Assembly (NCBI RefSeq): GCF_011516755.1 | Contig: NZ_WOSY01000006.1 | Span: 170,701-234,700, forward strand | Reading direction: 5' to 3' | Source of the DNA: Acetobacter conturbans | GTDB lineage: Bacteria; Pseudomonadota; Alphaproteobacteria; Acetobacterales; Acetobacteraceae | DNA length: 64,000 nt | In this document: one piece after another, positions 1 to 8,289 of the stretch | Layout of the letters: each line of letters begins with the position of its first letter | Numbering within the stretch: the stretch's first letter is position 1 | Translations under genes and position numbers: made by a program | Notes under the pieces: model-generated | Told to the model about the DNA's origin: nothing | What the model saw: only the letters and a program-made list of their open reading frames with translations | The model's database searches: none

Positions 1-1678
1 TCACCGTCAGCGCCCCTTCCTGTAATTGCGGAATGAATTCGCCGCCAAGCCGCATGGCGAAGAAGACTGAGATGGCAAACAGGACGATTGTGCTGGCGAA
101 CAGAGTGCGTGAGTGCGTTTCTCCCCATGCCGCCACACGCCGGTAGGGCGTTCGGAACAGGGCGATCAGCCGCGTATCGCCGTGGGGTTTGATTTTACCG
201 AGCCACAGGGCGGCAAGGACGGGCACGCAAAGGAAGCAGTAGAGAAGCGATGCCAGCAGCCCCATGATCACGGTCTGAGCCATGGGACGGAACATCTTGC
301 CTTCGATCCCCTGAAGGGTCAGCACCGGCAGATAAACCATGATGATGACGACGATGGCGAAGCAGACCGGTCGCATCACTTCGCGCACACCGGACAGCAC
401 CAGTTCCCCGAACGGCGTCTCCGCATCCTCTTCCCGCAACGAAAGGATATGCTCGACCACGACAAGCGACCCGTCGACGATCATGCCGAAGTCGATTGCC
501 CCAAGACTGAGCAGGTTGGCGGAAATTCCGAAGAAGCGCATTCCCGCCATCGCGCAGAGAAGGGACGCCGGAATAACGGAGGCGATGACCGCCGCCGCCC
601 GCCAGCTCCCGATCACGATGCCCAGCACGACCAGAACCAGCACCGCGCCCAGCGCGAGATTTTCCCTGACCGTGGCGATCGTCTCGTCCGTCAGGGTGGA
701 CCGCACGTAATAAGGTGCAAGCGTCACGCCGGGCGGCAGGGTATGGCGGATTGAGGGAAGAGCCTGGTTGATCGCCGCCAGTGTGGTGTCGGAACTCGCT
801 CCCTTTTCCATCATGACCGTGCCGGTGACGGTTTCTCCGCGCCCGTCGCGGGTGACGGCCCCAAGCCGGGTGCGGGGGCCAGCCGATATCTGGCCAAGAT
901 CTTTCAGGCGCAGGATGGACCCGTCCGGGTTGCTGCGGACTGGCAGGTCGGCAAAATCCCTGAGATCGTGGATCAGCCCGCGTCCGACCACGATCTGCTG
1001 TTCAGCGTGGTGAGTGATCCAGCCACCACCGGATGAGGCGTTGTTGCCGTCCACCGCGCGATAGACCTCGCTGACGGAAATGCCGCTCGCCACCAGTTTT
1101 CGCTCGTCGAGCGTGACCAGAAAGGTTTCTTCCGCGCCTCCGCTGACGTTCACTTCCACAACGCCCGGCACCATCCGCAACTGCGGGGCCACGGTCCATG
1201 TGAGGAGGCGGTTCAACTCCATCAGCGAGTGGCCCCGACCGGCGATTTCCAGCTGCATGATCTCGCCCATGCCGGTGGTCAGCGGACCCATGTTGATCTT
1301 GAGGCCGGGAACCGAAATCTCGTCCCGGACCTGCTGGATACGCTCGCTGACGCGTGCCCGGTCGAGATTGATGTCCGTGGCATCGTCAAACTGGACGTAG
1401 ACGACCGACACACCACTGCGAGAAACTGAACGCAGATCCGTCATACCGGGGATGCCGGTCATGCTGGCTTCGACGGGTAGGGTGATGAGTTTTTCAACTT
1501 CCTCGGTCGCAAGACCGGGAGCGACCGCCGTTATCAGAACCTGCTGGGGAGAGATGTCAGGCACGGCCTCGACGGGGAGGCCACGTACAAGGCCCAGACA
1601 CCCCAGCAGCAGCAGACACAGGCAGCCCAGAACCAGAGCGGGATTACGTTGGAGAGCGCCGAAAAACCCGTCACGCAT
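1..1678 (-). CDS. Heavy-metal efflux RND permease, CzcA/CusA type (partial)
   Basis: The reverse frame is open from an ATG at 1678 to the left edge, about 559 codons, so the C-terminal half lies outside the window. The visible part has an N-terminal membrane segment (about residues 12-32), a long periplasmic porter domain, and the second membrane block with the HME-RND signature GAIDFGMIVDG. Family knowledge: inner-membrane proton antiporters of this type export Cu/Ag or Co/Zn/Cd ions through an adaptor and an outer-membrane channel. The start overlaps the stop of the upstream adaptor gene (TGATG), indicating translational coupling. The transported metal cannot be decided, because the metal-binding methionine/acidic positions were not resolved. 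Confidence 0.93.
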   Translation of the reverse strand, partial: MRDGFFGALQRNPALVLGCLCLLLLGCLGLVRGLPVEAVPDISPQQVLITAVAPGLATEEVEKLITLPVEASMTGIPGMTDLRSVSRSGVSVVYVQFDDATDINLDRARVSERIQQVRDEISVPGLKINMGPLTTGMGEIMQLEIAGRGHSLMELNRLLTWTVAPQLRMVPGVVEVNVSGGAEETFLVTLDERKLVASGISVSEVYRAVDGNNASSGGGWITHHAEQQIVVGRGLIHDLRDFADLPVRSNPDGSILRLKDLGQISAGPRTRLGAVTRDGRGETVTGTVMMEKGASSDTTLAAINQALPSIRHTLPPGVTLAPYYVRSTLTDETIATVRENLALGAVLVLVVLGIVIGSWRAAAVIASVIPASLLCAMAGMRFFGISANLLSLGAIDFGMIVDGSLVVVEHILSLREEDAETPFGELVLSGVREVMRPVCFAIVVIIMVYLPVLTLQGIEGKMFRPMAQTVIMGLLASLLYCFLCVPVLAALWLGKIKPHGDTRLIALFRTPYRRVAAWGETHSRTLFASTIVLFAISVFFAMRLGGEFIPQLQEGALTV

Positions 1679-2853
1679 CAGTCGTCGTCACTCATTCCAG
1701 CCAGCAGGATGATGGATTTGAGGGTGAAAGTGCCATGAGTGATGACGCTTTCCCCGCCCTTCAGTCCGGAAGAGAGAACGGTTTCAGATCCATTGTCCAA
1801 AGCGACCGTTACCGGGACCGGACGATAGGATTCCACTTCCTGCTGAACAAAGACGATGTGCTGGCCATTGATGGACACGACTGCCTCCGACGGCACCACA
1901 ATGCCCTGAGCCGCCTCCTGCGTTTCCAGGGTGGCATCCAGAACGGACCCCGGGATCAGCCGTCCATCAGGATTGGCGATGTGGCTGATGACCCGCACGA
2001 GGCCGGTCCGGGGATCGGCCTCCCCATTGATGCTGTCGATGCGGGATCGGAGCTGTGTTTTGCCCAGCATGGTCATCTGCGGGTTGCCGATCCGCAAGTT
2101 TGCGGCGGCGTCCGGAGAGACGTCGGACACCAGCCAGACAGAGGAGAGATCAGCGACAGTGGCGACATCCAGTGCCGGGAAAATGTCCGAAGCGACGGCT
2201 GTATCGACACGCTCCACCATGCCGTTGACGGGGGCGACGAGACTTGAGATTTCATCGCCTGTGATCTCTTCCGAGACGGAACGAAATTCCTGCTCGAACC
2301 TGTGGCGGAGTGTTGAGACATCCGTCTGGCGAGCCCGGAGATTAGCCTCGGCCTCGGCAAGAACGGCGGCACGACGGTGGACTTCTCCCGCTGACAGAGA
2401 CTGTCCTGCGAGTTGCCGTCCGCGGCTATAGGAAGCCTGTGCCTCGGCGACTGCGGCCTGTGCAGCTTCAAGGGCTGCTTTCAGTTCAGCCTTTTGCTGA
2501 TAAGCGACATGCAGGCTGTGGTCCTGATAGCGCACCAGCACATCGCCCTCGCGCACCCGCATACCCGGCCGTGCCGGAACGTCCAGCACTTTGCCGCTGC
2601 CCGCCGGATGAATGTGAACGACCCTTGTTTCGTTCGGCATCACGCGGGTGACCACCTGCAGCACCGCTTTCAGAGTGCCCTGTCGCGCAATGGTGGTGGA
2701 GAGCCCCGCATTGTCGGCGGCCGTGTGGGACAGGTGGATGGGGGCCGCGGAAATTGGCTGATCTTCCGCCATCGCGAGGCCAGTTCCACAACCAGTAAGG
2801 ATCAGCGCCATGAAGGCCACTCTCCGCGGACGGAGAGGCTGTGGGCATATCAC
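1678..2853 (-). CDS. RND periplasmic adaptor (HlyD/CzcB-CusB family)
   Basis: This 391-residue adaptor bridges the inner-membrane pump and the outer-membrane channel. The GTG start at 2853 is preferred because it has a GAGGGG ribosome site nearby and yields a normal Sec signal: positive RPRR, a hydrophobic core, and AMA before EDQ near residue 30. The alternative ATG at 2811 would remove the positive region. Next come a barrel-sandwich half with VLDVPARPGMRVREG, a coiled-coil hairpin rich in Ala/Glu/Gln (about 125-190), the second lipoyl half with VAPVNGMVERVD, and a beta-barrel/membrane-proximal domain. It overlaps the RND permease gene by two bases (TGATG). No outer-membrane channel gene is visible upstream. 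Confidence 0.9.
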   Translation of the reverse strand: MICPQPLRPRRVAFMALILTGCGTGLAMAEDQPISAAPIHLSHTAADNAGLSTTIARQGTLKAVLQVVTRVMPNETRVVHIHPAGSGKVLDVPARPGMRVREGDVLVRYQDHSLHVAYQQKAELKAALEAAQAAVAEAQASYSRGRQLAGQSLSAGEVHRRAAVLAEAEANLRARQTDVSTLRHRFEQEFRSVSEEITGDEISSLVAPVNGMVERVDTAVASDIFPALDVATVADLSSVWLVSDVSPDAAANLRIGNPQMTMLGKTQLRSRIDSINGEADPRTGLVRVISHIANPDGRLIPGSVLDATLETQEAAQGIVVPSEAVVSINGQHIVFVQQEVESYRPVPVTVALDNGSETVLSSGLKGGESVITHGTFTLKSIILLAGMSDDD

Positions 2854-3020
2854 CGCGCTTTTTCCCCTCGGGCGCGAAAGCGCACAAAGGGAAGGCTGCG
2901 CTTTCGGGGGAATACTTTGTCACAATGCCACTTCATATGACAGGCGTCCTGACTTAGGAGCCTGAACATGTCCAGTGAAAGTTTGAGATTACAGCGATAA
3001 TCCCGGAGGCGGCGTGCGTG

Positions 3021-3998
3021 TCAGCAGCAATGGCGTGGACGGTAACTGCCCAGACGATCGACTACAGCGAGTTGCACCGTCTGACGTGTTTCGTCGACCG
3101 AAGTGAAGACATGGGTGCGCGCGCGTCTTTCGATTTCCACCCCGTCTTCATGGTGGGTGGTGCCGGATGTATCGGTTTCGCGAATGAGGTCTCGCACCGT
3201 CATCCCGGAATGGACTGCAAAACGGGCGACGCGGAAAGCAAGGCTGTTCACCACTGTCTCACCTTCAAGACGACCGAAGGCGCTTCTGTTGGAGAGCAGG
3301 CGCTTCCGGGCGTCATGGTACAGCGAGAAAACATGGCGTTCGCAACTGGCATGGAAATAACGCTGATGCCACAGCCGGGCCTGTTCATGCTCAGCCTGTG
3401 CAAGGCATGCATCGCGGGCGTCCTCCCGGTCTCCGTTCTGGCAGAGCATCGCGGCTCGCCCTGCCAGCCATGCACCGGCAAAATCGGGGTAGGCGCCATG
3501 GTTCCATTCCGGAACGCCCGTCTCGGGGAGGATGCCGCGCCGAAAGCGCCGCTGGCCATCAACGCCGAAAAGCATCGACGGCATTTCGCCCGAAGCATCT
3601 TTCCCCACCACCAGAACGTCCTGCGTGCTGCCGGGATGAATGTGTCTCTGGGTGGTGAACACGTCATAGAGAGTGTCGTCATCCACTGCGCGTTCCAGAT
3701 GGCTTCTCACATATCCCAGAAAACGGGGTGCCGGCATTTCCAGAATACTGCGCGGGCAGAAATCGAAACTCCACCAGCGCGACATCTTCACTAGATTGTA
3801 GGCGAGGGCGTCCCGCAGAAGGAGCAGGGAGTCCGGTCTTTTGCCATGTTCGGATAGAAACTGGACATCCCGGAATCTGGCGACAAGCCGATTGATCTGG
3901 CCGATAAAAGGCTGGCTCAGGTCGAGAAAAGACAGCAGATCCTCAGGGCGCGACCGTTCGAGGTGCCATTCGGCGGTGAATTCCGTTGCAGTGTTCAT
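3021..3998 (-). CDS. Conserved-looking protein of unknown function
   Basis: I do not recognise this 325-residue protein. The start at 3998 (MNTATEF) is preferred over an in-frame start at 4067 because the extra N-terminus looks unlike a coding start and an AAGG lies about 10 bases upstream of 3998. The sequence is soluble, with no signal peptide or membrane segment. It is rich in Arg and His, with several aromatic and acidic stretches (SRWWSFDFCPRS, AEHEQARLWHQRYFHASCERH). Codon use and third-position GC match the neighbours, which supports real coding. It sits alone between the metal pump and the CHAP protein, so context gives no function. Confidence 0.6.
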   Translation of the reverse strand: MNTATEFTAEWHLERSRPEDLLSFLDLSQPFIGQINRLVARFRDVQFLSEHGKRPDSLLLLRDALAYNLVKMSRWWSFDFCPRSILEMPAPRFLGYVRSHLERAVDDDTLYDVFTTQRHIHPGSTQDVLVVGKDASGEMPSMLFGVDGQRRFRRGILPETGVPEWNHGAYPDFAGAWLAGRAAMLCQNGDREDARDACLAQAEHEQARLWHQRYFHASCERHVFSLYHDARKRLLSNRSAFGRLEGETVVNSLAFRVARFAVHSGMTVRDLIRETDTSGTTHHEDGVEIERRARTHVFTSVDETRQTVQLAVVDRLGSYRPRHCC

Positions 3999-4128
3999 GG
4001 GGGACAGACCTTTTTTCACGTGCAGGCTTGTGGCTACGCTATTGCAAATGAGAATTGGTCGCAACATTTTTCAGGTGACTTTCCAGTCATCCTGCGTCGG
4101 GTGAGGGGCAGCATTCAGGCAATAAAAA

Positions 4129-4157
4129 AGGGGAGAAGCCTTCTGGCCTCTCCCCTT
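4129..4157 (-). terminator. Intrinsic terminator of the CHAP gene
   Basis: On the reverse strand an 11-bp stem with one mismatch (arms near 4130-4140 and 4145-4155, loop of about 4 bases) is followed by a run of T (AAAAAA on the + strand at 4124-4129). It lies 25-50 bases after the stop of the CHAP gene. Confidence 0.8.
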
Positions 4158-4181
4158 GTCTGAAACTGCATGGATTTTCCG

Positions 4182-4976
4182 TTAGCGCTGCTTGTGCCGC
4201 ACGGTATGTCGAGAATGACGGAAAAGCGGATGAGCGGCCCGGCGTGGAGCGCGGTATTGCTCCTCGATCGTGCCGACATTTTCGGATGCTTCAGCGACTT
4301 CCGATGCGCCGCCATCAGCAGAAACCGTCATGCGCTCGGCGGAGGCAGTCATGACTGGCGCAGCGCCTTCGCTGCGGGGATAGATGAAGCCGAAGGTCGG
4401 ATAGATGGAGCCGAAAGAGCCGCGACGGCCATTGAGTTCGACCCGGACGGCGGACCAGTCATTGTCAGGGGAGACATCGACCACGCGGACGTTGCGGCTG
4501 ATGCCGTTCTGTCCCCAGTGAGACTGATCGATTGTGATTACACGGCTGTTGACTGTGCCGGTCACGACAGCGACGTGTCCAAGCGGCATACGGCGGATCG
4601 GACGGAAATTGAGGACGCTGCCTGATTCCGGTGCCGAGCCACGGGCATAACGGCCAGCGGCGTTATACCACCAATCGCGTGCATTGCCGGGAATAACGAC
4701 TTCGGATTCAGCTTTTGCGAAGGCAACACACTGAATCACATGGGCGCCGGAATAGCTGCGATGCCCCCACTGCGTGTAGTGGGCTGGCATGAAGTAACCG
4801 TGATGACCGTGGCTCACCGCATTGAATGACATGCTGTGCAGGTGGGTGCGACTGACCTTGTGGCCAGTGTGCCGGACACGTGCTTCACCAGTTGAGGGGT
4901 GCATTGCATTTGCTGCGGTAACGGTGAGGGTCGCCAGAAGAAGGCGACGGAAGCCAGACGTCCGCAGCAGATCCAT
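4182..4976 (-). CDS. Secreted CHAP-domain amidase/peptidase
   Basis: The 264-residue protein begins with a signal-like segment (RRLLLATLTVTAANA, residues 10-24). A His-rich linker is followed by a CHAP domain with the expected catalytic pair: Cys83 in IQCVAFAK and His134 in LGHVAVV, with a downstream acidic/polar motif in ITIDQSHWGQNG. CHAP proteins hydrolyse peptidoglycan amide bonds or gamma-glutamyl bonds in the periplasm or outside the cell. The C-terminal 60 residues are low-complexity, acidic then basic, and may be a linker or wall-contact tail. It is monocistronic with its own terminator. Function is inferred from the domain only. Confidence 0.85.
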   Translation of the reverse strand: MDLLRTSGFRRLLLATLTVTAANAMHPSTGEARVRHTGHKVSRTHLHSMSFNAVSHGHHGYFMPAHYTQWGHRSYSGAHVIQCVAFAKAESEVVIPGNARDWWYNAAGRYARGSAPESGSVLNFRPIRRMPLGHVAVVTGTVNSRVITIDQSHWGQNGISRNVRVVDVSPDNDWSAVRVELNGRRGSFGSIYPTFGFIYPRSEGAAPVMTASAERMTVSADGGASEVAEASENVGTIEEQYRAPRRAAHPLFRHSRHTVRHKQR

Positions 4977-5330
4977 TGTTTACAGCCCTGTGTTTTGCTC
5001 TCCTAGGTTGGGTAGCAAGGTGCCTTCGACCCTGGCAAGAGGGCCATCCAGACTTAATTGCCGGAAAAGTGAGATCGCACCAAAGTGAGGGATAAAAAGG
5101 CCCTATTTAGGATATTGATCCTATAAATCATGAAAAAAAATCAACTATTGCCACATTAAAGGCTTATTTTGATCCTCGGCGCGTGACGCAGCATAAGCTG
5201 ACTCTAGAGGAGCAAAATGATGTGCGACTGCACTGATTTATTTCGAAAACGTTATGAGGACTCGGGAGAGTTGTGAGAGAGGCGACAGTCTCGATTCGCA
5301 TCGAAACAGTCTGACCCCTTCAGGGGCGCC
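4977..5330. other. Intergenic region, AT-rich promoter area
   Basis: This 354-base gap holds the promoter of the reverse-strand CHAP gene. An AT-rich block at 5085-5160 includes a short palindrome, AGGATATTGATCCT. One tiny candidate ORF is listed separately. Nothing else could be supported. Confidence 0.5.
5217..5276 (+). CDS. Candidate 19-residue small protein
   Basis: An ATG-ATG start is preceded by a very good ribosome site (AGAGGAG at 5206-5212, 4 bases before the ATG). The reading frame gives MMCDCTDLFRKRYEDSGEL and ends in TGA. The SD and the CxC motif are suggestive, but the ORF is so short that chance cannot be excluded. No homolog is known to me. It lies between convergent-facing gene ends, with no obvious promoter or terminator of its own. 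Confidence 0.2.
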   Translation: MMCDCTDLFRKRYEDSGEL

Positions 5331-6311
5331 TCACTTCGCGGAGACACGTGCCTCGTAATCCTGGAACCAGCGGGCGAAACTCTCCAGCCCTGCTGGCAGA
5401 TCCGTCGTGGGAGCCCAGTCGATCAGCCGTTGCACTTTGTCGATGGAGGCCCACGTATATTCAACGTCTGCCTGCGGCCGTTTCGTCAGACGAATATGGG
5501 CCTTTTTGCCCAGCAGCGTTTCCAGAAGCGCGACCATTCGCGAGACGGGTTCCGGTGTGTTGTTGCCGATATTGATGAGACGGCTTTCACCTGAAGGAGG
5601 CACATCCATGATTTTGCAGATGGCGTCGACAACATCCGTGACGAAGGTGAAGTCCCGCGAGAGGGCGTTTCCTTCGTATAACGTGACAGGCTCATCCCGC
5701 AGAATGGCCCGGGCAAACTTGTAATAGGCCATGTCAGGTCGTCCCCACGGTCCGTAGACGGTGAAGAAACGGAGTCCGGTCAGCGGGAGGCCATAGAGGT
5801 GGTGATAGCAGTCGGCAGCCAGTTCCCCCGTGCGTTTAGAGACGGCGTAGAACGATCCCGGTTGGTCCACACGGTCCGTCTCTCTGAAGGGAAGCGCGCT
5901 ATTGCGTCCATAAACGGAAGAGGATGACGCGTAGACCATGTGGCGCAGGGCAGGCAGGCGACGGGCAAGTTCCAGAAGCGCCACCTGTCCGCGCACATTC
6001 GCATCGGCAAAGGTTAAGGGCACTTCCATCGAATGCCGGACACCAGCCTGTGCCGCGAAGTGCAGAATTTCGGTGATATCTTTCTGGTCATGCGCTGGAA
6101 TGCACGACGGGAGATCGTCTTTCGCGATGTCGAGACGGCGAAAGGAAAAATCCGGAAACGCTTCCAATCTGGCCCGACGCGCGGCCTTGAGCGCGGGATC
6201 GTAATAATCGTTCAGGCAGTCGATGCCGATCACGCGGATTCCTGCGCCCAGCAGGCGTTCACACACACTGAACCCAATGAATCCAGCGGCGCCCGTCACC
6301 AGAACCGTCAC
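5331..6311 (-). CDS. UDP-glucuronate 4-epimerase (SDR family)
   Basis: This 326-residue extended SDR enzyme interconverts UDP-glucuronate and UDP-galacturonate for capsule, LPS or exopolysaccharide. It has the NAD-binding GAAGFIG at residues 7-13, the family marker DCLNDYYDPALK after beta-2, the catalytic Ser/Tyr/Lys set (ASSSSVYG; FYAVSKRTGE) and a C-terminal substrate half ending in LESFARWFQDY. The marker NDYYDP distinguishes this subgroup from GalE. Length is typical. No other sugar genes are adjacent. Other NDP-sugar epimerases of the same subfamily remain possible. Confidence 0.87.
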   Translation of the reverse strand: MTVLVTGAAGFIGFSVCERLLGAGIRVIGIDCLNDYYDPALKAARRARLEAFPDFSFRRLDIAKDDLPSCIPAHDQKDITEILHFAAQAGVRHSMEVPLTFADANVRGQVALLELARRLPALRHMVYASSSSVYGRNSALPFRETDRVDQPGSFYAVSKRTGELAADCYHHLYGLPLTGLRFFTVYGPWGRPDMAYYKFARAILRDEPVTLYEGNALSRDFTFVTDVVDAICKIMDVPPSGESRLINIGNNTPEPVSRMVALLETLLGKKAHIRLTKRPQADVEYTWASIDKVQRLIDWAPTTDLPAGLESFARWFQDYEARVSAK

Positions 6312-6359
6312 GCGTGATCTCCGCTTTTTGCAACCGAAACTGACGGAAACAGCATCCCG

Positions 6360-6917
6360 TCAGTGCGTCTTCGTGGTGGTCGATGCGAGGGTGGCAGGCT
6401 TCTGGTTTCTGGAAGCCAGAGAGGCGGAGTCTACACGATCACCCACACAGATGCCGAGTTTCGCCGTGAGGCCGCCCTGAAGCTCAAGTGTCGCAAGCGC
6501 GGGACCATGGCTGCTGATGCGTGCCAGACTCTGCGGCACGGCGTTTTCTTCTATCGACTGGATGCGATCATCGGCGTCAATGAACACGATATCCAGCGGC
6601 ACCAGGGTGTTTTCCATCCACATGTCGCTCTGCTGGGGAGCGTTCCAGATGAAGATCATGCCCTGATCGGCGGGCAGGCTGGTACGGAACATCTCACCGA
6701 CCTGCTGCTGACGTGGGGTCGTGGCTTTTTCCACGGTGAACTCATGCTTGCCATTGGCTGACTGGATGGTCAGCTTTTCCTGCGGCAGTGTCGGCTGGGC
6801 GGCTGCCGGTTCGCCGGCAAATTCCTCCGCAAAGGCGGGAAGGGCAATCGTGGCTGTCAGCGCGCTGGAGGCAAGGACAAGGGACAGGAAAAATTTGCCG
6901 ATCGTCTGACGGGTCAC
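6360..6917 (-). CDS. DUF192 family exported protein
   Basis: The 185-residue protein has a clear Sec signal (FFLSLVLASSALTATIALPAFA before EEFAG, near residue 30). A single DUF192 domain follows, with the hallmark block DMWMENTLVPLDIVFID in the middle and a GICVGD strand near the end. DUF192 proteins are small beta-barrel proteins of unknown biochemical role, often periplasmic. A polar tail of about 20 residues follows the domain. It is separated from the epimerase by 48 bases and from the MBL hydrolase by about 70, so it may belong to a reverse-strand transcription unit with them. Confidence 0.88.
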   Translation of the reverse strand: MTRQTIGKFFLSLVLASSALTATIALPAFAEEFAGEPAAAQPTLPQEKLTIQSANGKHEFTVEKATTPRQQQVGEMFRTSLPADQGMIFIWNAPQQSDMWMENTLVPLDIVFIDADDRIQSIEENAVPQSLARISSHGPALATLELQGGLTAKLGICVGDRVDSASLASRNQKPATLASTTTKTH

Positions 6918-6988
6918 GTGACATGCGCCTCTGCTGGTCGTTCCGGGGAACGGTGCGTGGATGATAAAAGATGATGGAAAATGAACGA

Positions 6989-7654
6989 TTACTGAAGGAA
7001 CTGGTTCGTCGCCCGTTCGATGCCGATCTTCGTGGGAGCGCCATGCCCCGGCACGACCACCACGTCGTCACCAAGGGGAAGCAGTTTCTCCCGGATGGCC
7101 GTGATCAGTTCCCGGCTGTCGCCATAGGAGAAGTCCGTCCGACCGATGGTCCCGCGAAACAGGGTGTCGCCCGCGAATACGATCTGGTCTTTCGCATCAT
7201 AGAACACGACATGGCCGGGGGTGTGTCCCGGCACATGCAGGACTTTATAGCTGCGACCCAGCAGGTCGAACGTTTCACCATCGGTGGTGAAGCGGTCAGG
7301 GCTGACACTGTGCAGTCCGGTCAGGCCGAAATGCTGCGCCTGTTCCTCGATCGACTGGAGGAGAAACTCGTCCCTGATCGTCGGGCCGATGATCTCGGGG
7401 GGCTTCTCCTGCGTTTCCGACAGGAGAGTCCTGAGTTCCGCCGCACCGCCCGCATGGTCGAGATGACCGTGGGTGAGCAGCAGGGCGGAGACAGTCAGCC
7501 CTTCCTCGCCCACACGGGCGTGAAGGGCTGCGGCATCGCCACCCGGATCGACGATGAACGCCTGACGTGTCGCGGGATCCCAGACCAAGGAGCAATTCTG
7601 ATGAAACGGCGTGACAGGGAACCGTTCTGTGGTCAGACGTCCTGTATCGTTCAT
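6989..7654 (-). CDS. MBL-fold metallo-hydrolase (GloB-like)
   Basis: This 221-residue metallo-beta-lactamase-fold enzyme has the zinc motif THGHLDHAGG near residue 66, further His ligands in VPGHTPGHV and VVPGHGAPT, and Asp in FAGDTLFRG. Close relatives hydrolyse thioesters such as S-lactoylglutathione or act on glyoxalase-like substrates. The short form here lacks the full C-terminal glyoxalase II extension, so the substrate is uncertain. The start at 7654 is chosen because AGGAG lies about 10 bases upstream; an in-frame start at 7684 lacks this. Confidence 0.88.
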   Translation of the reverse strand: MNDTGRLTTERFPVTPFHQNCSLVWDPATRQAFIVDPGGDAAALHARVGEEGLTVSALLLTHGHLDHAGGAAELRTLLSETQEKPPEIIGPTIRDEFLLQSIEEQAQHFGLTGLHSVSPDRFTTDGETFDLLGRSYKVLHVPGHTPGHVVFYDAKDQIVFAGDTLFRGTIGRTDFSYGDSRELITAIREKLLPLGDDVVVVPGHGAPTKIGIERATNQFLQ

Positions 7655-7706
7655 CGGAAAGATTCTCCTGATCGGGGATCTCATGGCCTGGGAGAGGAGT
7701 TAGGCC

Positions 7707-8117
7707 TCAGGCCGTCTTCCAGCCCGTCTCCGGAATGTCGAAGTGAGAGGCGAGCTCAGCCGTCGGGATGTTGATCAGATCCTTGTCGATGGACTTGATC
7801 AGCTTCGCCTGTGCGGCCTTCGTCAGGTGCTCGCGGATCACGTGCAGCACCTTCGCGGGTGCGGCCAGAACGAAACCGTCCGGCTGGTTGCTGCCCTGAA
7901 ACTGTCCGTCGATCCACTGGGCGACGTGCTTGCCGAACTCTTCCTTGTGGTGGTCGGAGACCGAGAAGTCACCGCGGCCATTGTCGGAGGAACCGGCGAT
8001 CTCCGCTGCGGCGAAATGGGAGGCTTCCTGAATGTGGCCGTCCTTGTGATGCAGGATACGGGCCTTGCCGCCGTCGGCGACGATGTAGATGACTTTTCCG
8101 TCGAGGCTGTTCGGCAT
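7707..8117 (-). CDS. Host_attach (AtsA-like) family protein
   Basis: This 136-residue soluble protein matches the family named for an Agrobacterium protein required for attachment to host cells. It has an N-terminal strand VIYIVADGGKARIL, a central acidic His-containing segment (FSVSDHHKEEFGKHVAQWID), and a conserved FVLAAPAKVLHVIREHL block. These proteins resemble the eRF1-like/baeRF fold. The biochemical role is unsettled, and a role in host attachment should not be assumed. The start at 8117 is preferred (GGAG eight bases upstream) over an in-frame extension to 8219. It diverges from xdhC. Confidence 0.85.
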   Translation of the reverse strand: MPNSLDGKVIYIVADGGKARILHHKDGHIQEASHFAAAEIAGSSDNGRGDFSVSDHHKEEFGKHVAQWIDGQFQGSNQPDGFVLAAPAKVLHVIREHLTKAAQAKLIKSIDKDLINIPTAELASHFDIPETGWKTA

Positions 8118-8254
8118 CGGAGATGCTCCATTCTGGCACGTTGTTGTCCGAAATAGCGTAGCAAAAACCGGATTCGGACCTGAAGACGGAGATAGAGACC
8201 CGATTGATGCCGGGAGCAACCCCCCAATGCGTCAGGCAGGATGATGTGGGCGTA

Positions 8255-8283
8255 GTGAATATATGTGCCCGACGCTATATACT
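8255..8283 (+). promoter_or_regulatory. Candidate promoter of xdhC, possibly leaderless
   Basis: A good -10 (TATACT at 8278-8283) stands 17 bases after a weak -35 (GTGAAT at 8255-8260). Initiation 7 bases downstream would fall on or next to the ATG at 8290, which has no Shine-Dalgarno sequence. Confidence 0.3.
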
Positions 8284-8289
8284 GCGGAA

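Noticed and set aside
113..754. Forward frame of 213 codons at the left edge
   Set aside because: Antisense to the heavy-metal RND pump; His/Asp/Arg-rich shadow.
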